Shown piece by piece: positions 27,874-37,940 of a DNA stretch of 64,000 nt (position 1 is its first letter; each line of letters starts with the position of its first letter). The DNA is from JAUILA01 sp050289805 (GTDB lineage: Bacteria; Bacteroidota; Bacteroidia; Cytophagales; Cyclobacteriaceae): assembly GCA_050289805.1 (NCBI GenBank), contig JBNKGL010000005.1, forward strand, positions 124,001-188,000, given 5' to 3'. A program made the translations under genes and the position numbers. Below the pieces are notes generated by a model. It saw only the letters and a program-made list of their open reading frames with translations. It searched no databases and was not told the DNA's origin.

Positions 27874-30800
27874 ATGAGGAATCTGAAGATTATTTTTTTA
27901 AGTGTCTTCCTTTTGGCTGGGATGGTAGAGGCCTATGGTCAGTGTAATACACTCCGACCACAGATTGACATTACGTTCAATACTGACCAGGACTGTGCGC
28001 CTTCGTCGGTAACGGAATATACCATCAAATATTATTTTAACGTTCCGCAGGATCCTGCAACGATTGCCATTCTTTTCGAATGGAATGATCCGGGCAATAA
28101 TACAACGCTGGTAAACCTGTTCAGCGCAACTCCCATGGTTGTTTCCGGGGGAGATCGTGAATTTGAGGCTACTGCGACTTTCACCTATCCCGACAATGAC
28201 GACTGTTCATTTTCACCCACTGCATACATTCTGATCAATGGCGCTATCTGTCCGACCTCACGTCAGGTTCAGACCGCTTATTCATGGGCCCGCGATAACC
28301 AGTTCGGGGCACAACTCGATATTTCACCAAATACATGGGACGTATGTTACGGGGATGCTGTGGTTAACGCAGTATTTGAGGATGCGTCTGAATTTAATTG
28401 TAACATCAATGTGGAGCCCGATAATCCCAACAGGCAGACACGTCATGTCCAGTTTGTGTATGGAAACCTGGCTACGCACAACGCTGCGGCCACTATTTTA
28501 GACCTTACACTCAATGACGGAGGCCCTGTTACGCTTACTGACGGTGCTGGAAACCTGGTTGGACTCCAGACACGTGGGACTGCCGGACTCCAGATTACCG
28601 CAGCACATTTTGGGCCCGTTGACAACATTCCATTCCCTGCAGACGGACCGATATCAGTATCATTTCCGATGAATGCGCCCGCGAACCCGGCAAATTTGAT
28701 CGGTAATCAATTTGAGATTACCATGTTCAACTGGAACATATGTAATCCATACAACGGTGACCCGAACAACCCGAATTACGAAGATGCGATTTCAACAACC
28801 GCATATATCCGTATTGTAGATGATCCTGATCCGTTGTTCGAAACACATAAAAACAGTTATACAGGCCCGGTTCCTCCCGGTCGCGAATTTTGTATTGGAC
28901 AGGAAATTTTCCTTACCAACGGTTCCGCCGGCGCCAGCGCATACCGCTGGGAGATTTATGACGGTCCAACAGATTCTGACCCCCTGCTGGCATCCCGCAC
29001 AAATATTAGTACCACCTATACCTATAATACTTCAGGGAACAAACTGATCAGACTGTATGCGATCAATGGTACCGCGCAAAGTTCATGTGAACGCTTTTAT
29101 GATCTGATTGTCAATATCACCCCTTCGCGTATTGCGAACATTACCACAACGGACCTTGCTGATAATACCATAACACCTGAATTTTGCCAGACTGCAGGTA
29201 ATTCCAGCACATTCAACGTCAGGTTTTACGATACATCTACCGGTGCGGTTGGTGGAAATACACAGTGGAGGTGGGCATTTCTTGATGAGAACGGGGTGGT
29301 TTTCAGAAATGAACCGGCATCGGGGTATTCAGATGTTGAGCTCGGTCCATTTGACCAGGCTTTTGTAAACCCGGGTGTTTATCGCGTACGATTGTTTACA
29401 CGTAACTCGGTGACAGGATGTACCAGCAGGGATGAAGTTGAAATAAAGATATTTCCTCCTCCAGTCGTAGATTTTACAGCAGGTAACGCTTGTGAGGGTA
29501 CTGAAGTGGCATTCCTCGATATGTCGACACTGAATAATCCCGTGGACGGAGAATCTATTCAGCTGAGGGAATGGGACTTCAATTATGATGGAACTAATTT
29601 CAACCCTGATCCCCTGTATAATGACTCAACGGATTTTTCACGGATCCTGGGAGCACCGGGCACGTATGATGTAGCATTACGTGTTACGACCACCGGAAAT
29701 TGTTCTGAAATGACAGTGCATCCTGTGACTGTTAATGCCGTGCCAATTGCCAATATCACGACCGGAGCAACTGACGGATGTAGTCCGCAGATCGTGAATC
29801 TTCAGAATAATTCTGTAAACGGACAGCCAGATGCGGTGGATCAGTTTATATGGGAGGTCAATGACGGTAGTGGATATGTGGTTGATTCTGTTCAGCGACC
29901 TACAGATCCCGGGTTTACAGATTCCTACCAGATGACCCTGGTTAATAATACAACCGCTGATATCACATTCCAGATCCGTCAGCGCGTGCGGCTTATGAAT
30001 GGTTGCGAGACGATCAGTAATGTTGTAAGCGTAGTGGTTTTCCCTTCACCGCAGGCAGCATTCGCCGTGATGAATTATTCTCCTTTTGATGATAACTGTT
30101 CACCCATATCGGTTGATTTCCAGGTGCTTTCAGCAACTGCGGCACTTGGGCCAACATCGTATGACTGGACAATCAGCGATAACACTGGGGTGGTTTATAC
30201 TGAGAATACGGGCACCAATACGAATTTCAACTATGTATTCACTAATAATACCCAGACTTTAAAGGATTATGTAGTACGTCTTCAGGCGAATTTCCCGAGT
30301 GGCTGTCCTGCAGATACGACCACCACAATTCGTGTAAATCCAATTCCTTCATCGGCATTTACCATTGACACACTGGAAATCACATGTAATATTTTCAGGG
30401 TTCAGATGAGTGCCGTAAGTAAGGGACTCGACCGTTATGACTGGGCCATACGTGAAAATGGGCTTACCACGTTTGCTTCCGACATGGTGGGGGATACGTT
30501 TGAATATACCTTCAACAGAAACTCTGCCAATAAAAATATTGAAGTAGACCTGCAGACTGTGAATTTTGCAAATTGCTCGAGTAATCTTACCACCAATACA
30601 TTTATAGTACCGCAATCAAATCCGGTGAATGCTTCCTTTACGGTTTCACCGCCCGAAACTACATTGCCTAATACTACGTTCTCGATCACCAATAACTCAA
30701 CAGGGAACAATCTAACCTATTTGTGGGATTTTGGTGACGGAACTACTTCAACCAGCGCAAACCCCGGAACACATTCGTATCCCACATTCGGGGATTATCA

Positions 30801-31686
30801 GATTAAACTGCGAATTGAGGCAGACCTGGGTTGTGTTGATTCAACCACAGTATTGGTTCGCGTAAACCCGATTCCGCCGATCGTTGATTTTGCCTATGAT
30901 CCGGCAAGCGGGTGTGCTCCGTTAACGGTTCAGTTCACAAATCTTTCACAATACGCGGATCCTACCACCTATTTCTGGGATTTCGGCGATGGTATCGGAA
31001 CATCGCGAAATGAAAATCCTGTCTATACCTATTCACAGCCGGGATTATATACTGTAAGTCTTTCCGCTTCGAATGTTACAGGTGATACGATAACGGAAAC
31101 AAAGTTTGAGATCATCGAAGTCTTTAACCGTCCGATCGCCGACTTTACCATAAAGTCACCTGTACTCTACATACCGGATGACATCATGTACATCAGGAAT
31201 GACAGTAGATTTGCTACGCGTTTCGAATGGGATTTCGGAGATGGAAACACTTCAACTGAAGCACAGCCTATACACCGGTATGAGGAACAAGGCTTCTATG
31301 ATATTACGCTTACAGCCTACAATGATCAGGGCTGTCTGGATATCGTAACACTTGAAAGTATAGTTCAGGTTAAAAATGGCGGGCGATTGCTGGTGCCAAA
31401 TGCGTTCAGTCCGAATTTATACGGACCGACCGGAGGTGGCCTGGGTGAAGACCCGAACAGTAATGACGTATTCAGGCCGAAGGTGCAGGGTGTTGTGGAG
31501 TATGAACTGATGATCTTCAACCGCTGGGGTGAACTGCTGTTTCACACAACTGATAAAAATATTGGGTGGGATGGCTACTATAAAGGTAAGCTCAGTCCGC
31601 AGGATGTCTATATATACCAGATTAAGGTGGTTTTTGTTAATGGAGAGCGAATTACGCGAACAGGGGATGTGAACCTTATTAGATGA
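27874..31686 (+). CDS. Secreted PKD-repeat protein with type B T9SS sorting domain
   Basis: This is a 1270-residue cell-surface or secreted protein. It has a signal peptide (ending EAYGQ), several immunoglobulin/PKD-like modules, and three well-kept PKD domains in the last third, seen by WDFGDG motifs near residues 950, 1030 and 1115. The last ~95 residues form the gliding-motility-associated C-terminal domain (VPNAFSPN ... FNRWGELLFH ... WDGYYKGKLSPQDVYIYQI), the type B signal for the type IX secretion system. The ATG at 27874 starts the signal peptide. Its stop overlaps the PorP/SprF-like gene by 4 bases (ATGA), the usual pairing of type B cargo with its dedicated outer-membrane partner. 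Confidence 0.93.
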   Translation: MRNLKIIFLSVFLLAGMVEAYGQCNTLRPQIDITFNTDQDCAPSSVTEYTIKYYFNVPQDPATIAILFEWNDPGNNTTLVNLFSATPMVVSGGDREFEATATFTYPDNDDCSFSPTAYILINGAICPTSRQVQTAYSWARDNQFGAQLDISPNTWDVCYGDAVVNAVFEDASEFNCNINVEPDNPNRQTRHVQFVYGNLATHNAAATILDLTLNDGGPVTLTDGAGNLVGLQTRGTAGLQITAAHFGPVDNIPFPADGPISVSFPMNAPANPANLIGNQFEITMFNWNICNPYNGDPNNPNYEDAISTTAYIRIVDDPDPLFETHKNSYTGPVPPGREFCIGQEIFLTNGSAGASAYRWEIYDGPTDSDPLLASRTNISTTYTYNTSGNKLIRLYAINGTAQSSCERFYDLIVNITPSRIANITTTDLADNTITPEFCQTAGNSSTFNVRFYDTSTGAVGGNTQWRWAFLDENGVVFRNEPASGYSDVELGPFDQAFVNPGVYRVRLFTRNSVTGCTSRDEVEIKIFPPPVVDFTAGNACEGTEVAFLDMSTLNNPVDGESIQLREWDFNYDGTNFNPDPLYNDSTDFSRILGAPGTYDVALRVTTTGNCSEMTVHPVTVNAVPIANITTGATDGCSPQIVNLQNNSVNGQPDAVDQFIWEVNDGSGYVVDSVQRPTDPGFTDSYQMTLVNNTTADITFQIRQRVRLMNGCETISNVVSVVVFPSPQAAFAVMNYSPFDDNCSPISVDFQVLSATAALGPTSYDWTISDNTGVVYTENTGTNTNFNYVFTNNTQTLKDYVVRLQANFPSGCPADTTTTIRVNPIPSSAFTIDTLEITCNIFRVQMSAVSKGLDRYDWAIRENGLTTFASDMVGDTFEYTFNRNSANKNIEVDLQTVNFANCSSNLTTNTFIVPQSNPVNASFTVSPPETTLPNTTFSITNNSTGNNLTYLWDFGDGTTSTSANPGTHSYPTFGDYQIKLRIEADLGCVDSTTVLVRVNPIPPIVDFAYDPASGCAPLTVQFTNLSQYADPTTYFWDFGDGIGTSRNENPVYTYSQPGLYTVSLSASNVTGDTITETKFEIIEVFNRPIADFTIKSPVLYIPDDIMYIRNDSRFATRFEWDFGDGNTSTEAQPIHRYEEQGFYDITLTAYNDQGCLDIVTLESIVQVKNGGRLLVPNAFSPNLYGPTGGGLGEDPNSNDVFRPKVQGVVEYELMIFNRWGELLFHTTDKNIGWDGYYKGKLSPQDVYIYQIKVVFVNGERITRTGDVNLIR

Positions 31687-32714
31687 TGAAGAAATTTTTT
31701 ACCATAGGCGTTTTTTTACTATCCGGATTTTTTACGCTGGTACAGGGACAGGATCCCCAATTCAGTCAATATTATTCCGCGCCGCTATATCTTAATCCGG
31801 CTTTTGCGGGCACGGGAGCGGGACACCGTTTCGTTGCGAATTATCGAAACCAGTGGCCGAATATTTCCAATGGGTTTGTAACCTATGCCTTCTCCTATGA
31901 CTATAATTTAAGAGACCTGAAAAGTGGTGTGGGACTCATTGCCGTAGCAGATCGCGCCGGCTCGGCTGCCCTTACTTCCACCACGCTTGGGTTCGTTTAT
32001 TCCTACAAAGTTCAGCTTTCCAATAAATGGATCATGACGCCCGGACTGTATTTTGGATATGGGCACAGGGATATCGATATGAATAAACTTGTCTTCGGCG
32101 ATCAGCTGGCGTTTACAAACGACGGACAGGTGCCGACGAGTGATCCGGGCTTCGGAAGTCTTGGAAGTGCGTCCTATTTTGATTTTGGCGCAGGGTTTCT
32201 CATATATAATTCAAAATTCTGGCTGGGATTTTCTTCCTACCACATTAATGAACCGAATCGTTCCCTATTGGGAGATGAGAGTGCCATTCCACGAAAAACG
32301 TCATTCCATGGTGGAGTCAAGCTTCCACTGTATTCAGGATTGTTTGCCAAGGAGAAAATTGCCTATATCGCACCATCGTTTGTTTATAAAAGCCAGGGAC
32401 GCTTTGATCAGCTGGATATAGGACTTCATTTTCTTTACCAGCCTGTCATGGTGGGTCTTTGGTACAGGGGTATTCCGTTGAAGCAGAATGTTGCCGACAA
32501 TATCTCACAGGACGCGGTTGCGCTGATCCTTGGGCTGCAGTTCAGCCGGTTTGAATTTGGCTACAGCTACGACTTTACAATTTCGGAATTGGGTCCTTCA
32601 TCAAGCGGTGCCCATGAACTTTCATTGAAGTATGACCTGGAAATAATATCGAGTTCAAAAGCCAAAAAGCCGATGAAATTCATTCCTTGTCCGACCTTTA
32701 TTCACGATAACTAA
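31683..32714 (+). CDS. PorP/SprF family type IX secretion membrane protein
   Basis: This 343-residue outer-membrane protein of the PorP/SprF family has a signal peptide and the typical start of the mature part (QDPQFSQYYSAPLYLNPAFAG). Further family blocks are NYRNQWPN, a GVGLIAVADRAG stretch and a barrel-like remainder. Members anchor or help export type B T9SS cargo such as SprB. The adjoining PKD gene supports that role. Tandem ATGs occur at 31683 and 31686. The 3' end overlaps the convergent gene by 4 bases. Confidence 0.93.
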   Translation: MMKKFFTIGVFLLSGFFTLVQGQDPQFSQYYSAPLYLNPAFAGTGAGHRFVANYRNQWPNISNGFVTYAFSYDYNLRDLKSGVGLIAVADRAGSAALTSTTLGFVYSYKVQLSNKWIMTPGLYFGYGHRDIDMNKLVFGDQLAFTNDGQVPTSDPGFGSLGSASYFDFGAGFLIYNSKFWLGFSSYHINEPNRSLLGDESAIPRKTSFHGGVKLPLYSGLFAKEKIAYIAPSFVYKSQGRFDQLDIGLHFLYQPVMVGLWYRGIPLKQNVADNISQDAVALILGLQFSRFEFGYSYDFTISELGPSSSGAHELSLKYDLEIISSSKAKKPMKFIPCPTFIHDN

Positions 32715-33364
32715 CAAGCTGATATTACAGGTGATTCCTGGTAATGCAGGTTATCTTCAAGAGTCTGAATGACATAATTCGCAAGGGTATCGCGCGAGAT
32801 CAACATCGAAGGGGGTGGAATGCCGTCCTTTGAGATACACACGCGGGTGATTTTTGAAGAATTTGAAAGGCCTACCGGGCGGAGTATCGTCCATTCCAGA
32901 TCGCTGTTCCGTACTAACTTTTCCTGTCGCTCATGGTCCTGATATGCATATTTTATATTGCTGTGATCAATGAGCCAGGCAAACCATTTGGGTAAAACCT
33001 TCCGGGAATCCCCTGTTCCGGCTGCTGAAATGATTAGCAATCTTGAGATACCATGTGCGTATAGAAGTGGAATTAGATATTCCATAGTTTTTGACATCAG
33101 GTCAGTCGGGCTCTTTAGCTTCGACCATGGAAAATCTGATTTTCGGGATACATTGAGTGCGCTCACTACCGCTACAGTGCCTGTAAGTGCTTTATCGAGG
33201 TCACTTCTTTTTAAACAGGAACCTTCAATAATTCTTAGATTTTGGTGTTCGGGCAGATCCTTCTTGTTTCTGACCAGCGCATGAACGGAAAATCCGGCGC
33301 GCAATGCCTCATTTACAATCCTCCGTCCGCTACGGCCATTGGCTCCAAGAATAAGGATTTTCAT
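32711..33364 (-). CDS. NAD(P)-binding atypical SDR (NmrA/YwnB-like)
   Basis: This 217-residue single-domain Rossmann protein has the atypical-SDR motif GANGRSGRRI at the N-terminus, LIISAAGTGDSRK in place of the catalytic Ser region, and a late WTILRPVGLSN segment. It lacks the classical Y-x3-K. Such proteins act as NAD(P)H-dependent reductases or redox sensors; the substrate is unknown. Its ATG overlaps the DoxX-like stop by 4 bases, so the two are co-translated. Confidence 0.85.
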   Translation of the reverse strand: MKILILGANGRSGRRIVNEALRAGFSVHALVRNKKDLPEHQNLRIIEGSCLKRSDLDKALTGTVAVVSALNVSRKSDFPWSKLKSPTDLMSKTMEYLIPLLYAHGISRLLIISAAGTGDSRKVLPKWFAWLIDHSNIKYAYQDHERQEKLVRNSDLEWTILRPVGLSNSSKITRVCISKDGIPPPSMLISRDTLANYVIQTLEDNLHYQESPVISAC

Positions 33365-33825
33365 TCTTCACTGGGAAGCTGTCGAAAAGCAAAATACCAA
33401 ATCCAAAATATGAAGCCAATTTGTAACGGGACTCTGAACCAAAGATATGCCGGTCCGCGGCCATCATACTGTGCCGTGGTGAGATCTAGATGATCATAGG
33501 CACCTTTGAAGTTTGCCGGCAGAATTATAATCAGGAAGATCATCAGGAGGAGGGAAGTTGTCTTTCGATAACGGGGTGTCAATAATCCGAATGCAGCTAA
33601 TATTTCCAAAAGCCCTGTAAGGTAGATTACAATTTTTTTTGCAGGGACCACATGGGGCAGCATCAGGATCATACCATCGGTATACACGAAATGTGCTACA
33701 CCGGTAAATATCAACATTACCGCCATGGCCAGGTTGCCCGAATAATTCAGGGACCATTTACCTGTAATTCTTCCTGCTATTAATGATATCAGGAAGGCAG
33801 AAACGAGTGTCACGAGAAGAATCAT
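33361..33825 (-). CDS. DoxX-like membrane protein
   Basis: This 154-residue protein has four predicted membrane helices (about residues 2-17, 31-50, 66-84 and 89-106) plus a C-terminal hydrophobic stretch (GFIFWIWYFAF). The sequence between helices (FTGVAHF, LTGLLEILAAFGLLTPRYR) fits the DoxX/DoxD-like family. It is the first gene of a two-gene unit with the NAD(P)-binding protein. A redox or quinone-linked role is possible but not shown. Confidence 0.82.
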   Translation of the reverse strand: MILLVTLVSAFLISLIAGRITGKWSLNYSGNLAMAVMLIFTGVAHFVYTDGMILMLPHVVPAKKIVIYLTGLLEILAAFGLLTPRYRKTTSLLLMIFLIIILPANFKGAYDHLDLTTAQYDGRGPAYLWFRVPLQIGFIFWIWYFAFRQLPSEE

Positions 33826-33902
33826 ACGGTAAGATAAACAACGTCTTTAAGTTTGCAAAGGTCAACAGGCGATTGAAACTGTCAATTAACGGATCAATCT
33901 TA

Positions 33903-33910
33903 TACCTTTG
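33903..33910 (+). promoter_or_regulatory. -7 promoter element of the CCA-adding enzyme gene
   Basis: TACCTTTG matches TAnnTTTG and lies 20 nt before the ATG at 33931, giving a leader of about 17 nt. Confidence 0.55.
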
Positions 33911-33930
33911 CACAAAAGACATTGCCTGAT

Positions 33931-35355
33931 ATGAATTACGGGGCCGAATTGGATAAGTTACCTCTGTTCAGAAAAATTGGATTACATGCCGATGCCATGA
34001 AGCTTGAATGCTATGTGGTAGGCGGATATGTTCGGGATCTGATGCTGGGGAGGCCATCGAAGGATATCGATTTTGTATGTGTTGGCAGTGGAATAGAACT
34101 GGCCCGGGCAGTTTCAAAAGTCCTTGGGAAAGGTCTGAAAGTAAATGTTTTCAAAAATTTCGGAACCGCGAATATTCGATATGGTGATTTTGACCTTGAA
34201 TTTGTAGGTGCACGCAAGGAATCCTACCGAAGAGAAAGCAGGAAGCCAATCGTTGAGGACGGAACCCTCCAGGATGACCAGAACAGGCGTGACTTTACGA
34301 TAAATGCCATGGCGATTTGCCTGAATGAAGCCTGTTACGGGGAGCTGATCGATCCTTTTGATGGCACCCGGGACCTGAAGAGAAAAATGATACGGACTCC
34401 TGCCGATCCGGATGTTACTTTTTCAGATGACCCCCTGCGCATGATGCGGGCCGTCAGGTTTGCCGCACAGCTTGGGTTTGACATTGCGCCCGATACATAT
34501 GACGGCATCATTCGAAATAAGGAACGGATTTCCATCGTCTCCCAGGAACGGATCACCGATGAGTTGAACAAAATTATACTAACAGATACCCCTTCCTATG
34601 GATTCAAGCTTCTCTATCATTCTGGGTTGCTGGAACTGATATTCCCGGAAATGACAGAGCTTCAGGGTGTAGAAACGGTGAACGGTATGTCCCATAAGGA
34701 TAATTTTTATCATACCCTCCAGGTTCTGGATAATACTGCAAAGCGATCCGGGGATCTCTGGCTTCGGTGGGCGGCCATATTGCATGATATTGCCAAACCG
34801 GCCACCAAGCGATTTGACAAAAAGGTTGGCTGGACGTTTCACGGGCACGAGGACAGGGGAGCGAGAATGGTGCCCGGAATTTTCAGGAAGATGAAACTTC
34901 CGATGAATGATCGGATGCAATACGTGCAGAAATTGGTTAGGCTTCACCTGAGACCTATTGCATTGGTAAAGGATCATATTACAGATGCCGCCATTCGGCG
35001 ACTTCTTTTTGAAGCGGGAGATGATGTGGATGATCTGATGAAACTCTGTAAGGCCGATGTAACTTCCAAGAATGATACCCGGGTGAAGCGATATCTGGCC
35101 AATTTCAAAAAAGTGGAACGAAAAATGCTGGAGGTGGAGGAGAAAGATAAAGTTAGGAACTTTCAGCCGCCCGTTACCGGTGAGGATATTATGAAAACCT
35201 TTGATATCAGGCCGGGTAAAGTGATTGGTGAGATTAAGGAGCAGATCAAAGAGGCGATCATGGAAGGTGAAATTCCGAATAAGCGGGAACCTGCATGGAA
35301 GCTGATGCTTGACCTTGGAGAACGGCACGGTCTGAAAAAAGTCGGGGAAAAATAA
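33931..35355 (+). CDS. CCA tRNA nucleotidyltransferase/poly(A) polymerase family with HD domain
   Basis: This 474-residue class II nucleotidyltransferase adds or repairs the tRNA 3' CCA end. The head domain shows VGGYVRDLMLGRPSKDIDFV with the catalytic D-x-D, an RRDFTINAMAI motif and the RMMRAVRFAAQLGF neck. An HD phosphohydrolase domain follows (RWAAILHDIAKPATK, HGHEDRGA). The ATG at 33931 is used rather than a TTG at 33922, because a good -7 element ends 20 nt upstream of it. From sequence alone, full CCA addition and A-addition only cannot be told apart. Confidence 0.93.
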   Translation: MNYGAELDKLPLFRKIGLHADAMKLECYVVGGYVRDLMLGRPSKDIDFVCVGSGIELARAVSKVLGKGLKVNVFKNFGTANIRYGDFDLEFVGARKESYRRESRKPIVEDGTLQDDQNRRDFTINAMAICLNEACYGELIDPFDGTRDLKRKMIRTPADPDVTFSDDPLRMMRAVRFAAQLGFDIAPDTYDGIIRNKERISIVSQERITDELNKIILTDTPSYGFKLLYHSGLLELIFPEMTELQGVETVNGMSHKDNFYHTLQVLDNTAKRSGDLWLRWAAILHDIAKPATKRFDKKVGWTFHGHEDRGARMVPGIFRKMKLPMNDRMQYVQKLVRLHLRPIALVKDHITDAAIRRLLFEAGDDVDDLMKLCKADVTSKNDTRVKRYLANFKKVERKMLEVEEKDKVRNFQPPVTGEDIMKTFDIRPGKVIGEIKEQIKEAIMEGEIPNKREPAWKLMLDLGERHGLKKVGEK

Positions 35356-35356
35356 T

Positions 35357-35364
35357 TACATTTG
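35357..35364 (+). promoter_or_regulatory. -7 promoter element of the TPR gene at 35387
   Basis: TACATTTG matches TAnnTTTG and starts right after the upstream stop codon, 22 nt before the ATG. Confidence 0.5.
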
Positions 35365-35386
35365 CGAAATATTGAAATTTGAATTT

Positions 35387-36100
35387 ATGAGAGTCTGGAT
35401 AGTGATTTTATTGGCAGCCGTACTGAGTTTGCCTTCATTTGGTCAGGAAACACCTGAACAGCAGGAACAAAAAAAGCCTTTAACCGCAGCACAAATACTG
35501 GTAATTCATGCTGCGAAAAAATATCAGCTTGCGATGCGGTACAATGATTTGGACGGCGCAAAAAATGCCCTGTACAGCATTTTAGCCGAAAACCCCGCGA
35601 ATGATTCTGTTCTTTACTCTTTGTCGTACCTCTACCTTGAGCAAGGCCAGTTTGCTTCTGCGGCTATTTCAGCCAAGGACCTTAACTCCCTGAACCCCGA
35701 GAACATCGGAGCCCTGGAAATCCTTGGAATTTCCTATGAAAACCTGGGATTACAGGATAAGGCACTGGAAGCCTATGAAGATCTGTATTTCAAGACCAGC
35801 GATTACCAGACCTTGTATAAAGTGGCTTTTCTGCAGTTTCAGACTGGCAAGTATGGTGAAAGTATGACCAATGCAGATATTCTGCTCGGTAAGCCAGAGG
35901 CGGATCAGCTTAAAACGGTTTTTAATACTACTGATAATCAGCAGAAAGAGTTTCCAATCCGTGTTGCCCTGTTGAACCTCAAGGGCTTAAATGCAAAGGC
36001 ACAGGGGAATATGGCTGATGCGAAAAAATATTTTGAGGAAGCCCTGGCGGTTGCGCCTGATTTTGCGTTGGCCAAGGAAAACCTCAACAGCCTGAATTAA
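35387..36100 (+). CDS. Exported TPR protein
   Basis: This 237-residue protein has a signal peptide (MRVWIVILLAAVLSLPSFGQ) and about four tetratricopeptide repeats, e.g. SLSYLYLEQGQFASA, ILGISYENLGLQDKA and an AKKYFEEALAVAPDF repeat near the C-terminus. It is probably a periplasmic scaffold. The ATG at 35387 starts the signal peptide; a TTG at 35372 is in frame but poorer. Confidence 0.82.
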   Translation: MRVWIVILLAAVLSLPSFGQETPEQQEQKKPLTAAQILVIHAAKKYQLAMRYNDLDGAKNALYSILAENPANDSVLYSLSYLYLEQGQFASAAISAKDLNSLNPENIGALEILGISYENLGLQDKALEAYEDLYFKTSDYQTLYKVAFLQFQTGKYGESMTNADILLGKPEADQLKTVFNTTDNQQKEFPIRVALLNLKGLNAKAQGNMADAKKYFEEALAVAPDFALAKENLNSLN

Positions 36101-36154
36101 ACTTATTTCCCGTGCAACCATCCCGGGAAAAGGCTGTCTTTAGCATACTTGAAC

Positions 36155-36712
36155 ATGGCCCGGGAATACCACATAGATTCAGCCGACCTCATCGAAAGAT
36201 GCCTGGAAGGAGACCGTACAGCTCAATATGAGTTGTACAGGAAGTACAACCGTGCCATGTATAATACGGCCTGGCGTATCGTACGTGATGACCAGGAAGC
36301 GGAGGATATTCTGCAGGAAGCCTTTATAAACGCGTTCCAGTATTTACATACCTTTCAGGGCACTTCTACTTTTGGAGCCTGGTTGAAGCGCATCGTGGTA
36401 AATAAATCACTCAATATTCTTCAGAAGAACAGGTTGCCACTGGATAACCTGAATGATGAGGAACACGACGTGCCGCAGGAAGAGGAAGAAAGTATTTACG
36501 TGGATCAGGATGAGTTGGAACGCGTTCGGAATGCCATCGAGGATTTGCCCGATGGGTACAGGGTAATACTTTCCCTTTATCTGCTCGAAGGGTATGATCA
36601 TTTGGAGATTTCCGAAATACTCGGTATTTCCGTGGGAACGTCTAAGTCACAATACAATCGTGCGAAAAAGAAATTAAGAGAAATGCTAAATGTAATGCAT
36701 TATGAAAAATAA
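36155..36712 (+). CDS. ECF-type RNA polymerase sigma factor
   Basis: This 185-residue group IV sigma-70 factor has sigma-2 (YELYRKYNRAMYNTAWRIV, EDILQEAFINAFQ), an acidic linker (EEEES) and sigma-4 with its helix-turn-helix (EGYDHLEISEILGISVGTS, KSQYNRAKKKLRE). The ATG at 36155 is chosen over a TTG two codons earlier. The next gene overlaps it by 11 bases and encodes a single-pass membrane protein, most simply read as its anti-sigma factor. Confidence 0.93.
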   Translation: MAREYHIDSADLIERCLEGDRTAQYELYRKYNRAMYNTAWRIVRDDQEAEDILQEAFINAFQYLHTFQGTSTFGAWLKRIVVNKSLNILQKNRLPLDNLNDEEHDVPQEEEESIYVDQDELERVRNAIEDLPDGYRVILSLYLLEGYDHLEISEILGISVGTSKSQYNRAKKKLREMLNVMHYEK

Positions 36713-37211
36713 TCTCGAAAACTTTATATCTGAAAACCGGGACGCCTTTGATCACAGGGAACCCCGAAATGTTTGGGATAACATATCAAGGAATCTTCCA
36801 AATGGCCGGCCGGGAACACACTGGATGTGGAAAGCCGCAGCAGTCCTGTTTTTTGTGTCGACTGTTGGATTGTTACTCAATACGATTTCCACGGAAGATC
36901 AGCCGCAACTGGCACAGCAGGAGCAACTTAACGCCAAGTTCAATGAAGTCGAGGATTTCTATTTTCAGCAAATCAGTGAAAAAAGAATCCTGATCGATGA
37001 ACTTCAGCAGGATAATCTGTATGAGATTGATGTGGTTGCGGAACTTCAGAAACTGGATGCCATGTACCTTGTTTTGAGGAAGGAATATAATGATAATCCA
37101 ACCCCTGAAGTGATTGATGCTCTTACATTAAATCTGCTGGTACGTATTGATCTCCTGAACAGAACACTGGACAGGCTGGATCAGCCGGAACAGGCACAGG
37201 TTGAGATCTAG
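36702..37211 (+). CDS. Putative anti-sigma factor, single-pass membrane protein
   Basis: This 169-residue protein has a short cytosolic N-terminus (ENFISENRDAFDHREP), one membrane helix (KAAAVLFFVSTVGLLLN, about residues 44-60) and a helical, probably coiled-coil extracytoplasmic part. No zinc-binding H-x3-C-x2-C motif is seen, so it is not a classical ZAS anti-sigma factor. The call rests on topology and on the 11-base overlap with the sigma factor gene. Confidence 0.7.
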   Translation: MKNNLENFISENRDAFDHREPRNVWDNISRNLPNGRPGTHWMWKAAAVLFFVSTVGLLLNTISTEDQPQLAQQEQLNAKFNEVEDFYFQQISEKRILIDELQQDNLYEIDVVAELQKLDAMYLVLRKEYNDNPTPEVIDALTLNLLVRIDLLNRTLDRLDQPEQAQVEI

Positions 37212-37212
37212 A

Positions 37213-37929
37213 TCAATAGAAGCTTTTAGCGCTTAGCTCAAACGATTCCCTGGAAGAGTCCAGAACCTCACGGTTTTCACATTTGAGGACGCGATATTTC
37301 TGGCCTTTCACAAGTTCATGATCATGTGTGGCCATAATGACTGCAGTACCGCTGTTGTTAATCTCCTCGAATAGTTTGAAAATGCCTTTCGAGACATCAG
37401 GGTCAAGGTTTCCTGTGGGCTCATCCGCAATGAGCAGAACAGGTTCATTCAGAAGGGCGCGTGCAATAACAATCCGTTGTTGTTCCCCGCCTGAAAGCTG
37501 ATAGGGCATTTTTGACGCCATACTTCCAAGTCCAACCTGCATCAATACTTCTGAAAGGCGGGTTTTCATTTTAGATTTTTCCTTCCAGCCGGTTGCCTTC
37601 AGAACAAACATCAGGTTCTCCGTTACATTACGATCCGGGAAAAGCTGAAAATCCTGAAAAATGATCCCGATTTTTCTTCTGAGCTGCGGCACTTGTGACC
37701 GCTTGATTTTTTCGATGTCAAAACCTGCGACACGCATGTGACCGATCTGCAGCGGCAGATCGGCATACATGGTTTTTAGTAAAGAGGATTTTCCTCCGCC
37801 CGTGCGACCTACCACAAAGACGAATTCACCCTTCTCAATTTCGAAATTAACATTGTCCAGAATGGTCTGCCCACTCTGGAAAATCGTGATGTCCCGCGCA
37901 ATAACAACGTTGTCGGAATCCTGGCTCAT
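37213..37929 (-). CDS. FtsE-like cell-division ABC ATPase
   Basis: This 238-residue ATPase has Walker A (GRTGGGKSSLLK), a Q-loop in IGIIFQDFQLFPDRN, the signature LSGGEQQRIVIARAL, Walker B (LLIADEPTGNLDP) and the H-loop ATHDHE. QDFQLFPDRNVTENL and the overall size match FtsE, which with FtsX controls peptidoglycan hydrolases at the septum. No ftsX lies beside it, which is usual in Bacteroidota; a LolD-type role cannot be ruled out. Confidence 0.87.
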   Translation of the reverse strand: MSQDSDNVVIARDITIFQSGQTILDNVNFEIEKGEFVFVVGRTGGGKSSLLKTMYADLPLQIGHMRVAGFDIEKIKRSQVPQLRRKIGIIFQDFQLFPDRNVTENLMFVLKATGWKEKSKMKTRLSEVLMQVGLGSMASKMPYQLSGGEQQRIVIARALLNEPVLLIADEPTGNLDPDVSKGIFKLFEEINNSGTAVIMATHDHELVKGQKYRVLKCENREVLDSSRESFELSAKSFY

Positions 37930-37940
37930 ATAAAGTGTGT

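Noticed and set aside
34579..35328. Long minus-strand reading frame (249 codons) across the CCA-enzyme gene
   Set aside because: The plus strand encodes an unmistakable nucleotidyltransferase/HD protein over the same bases; the minus product has no motifs and a skewed composition.
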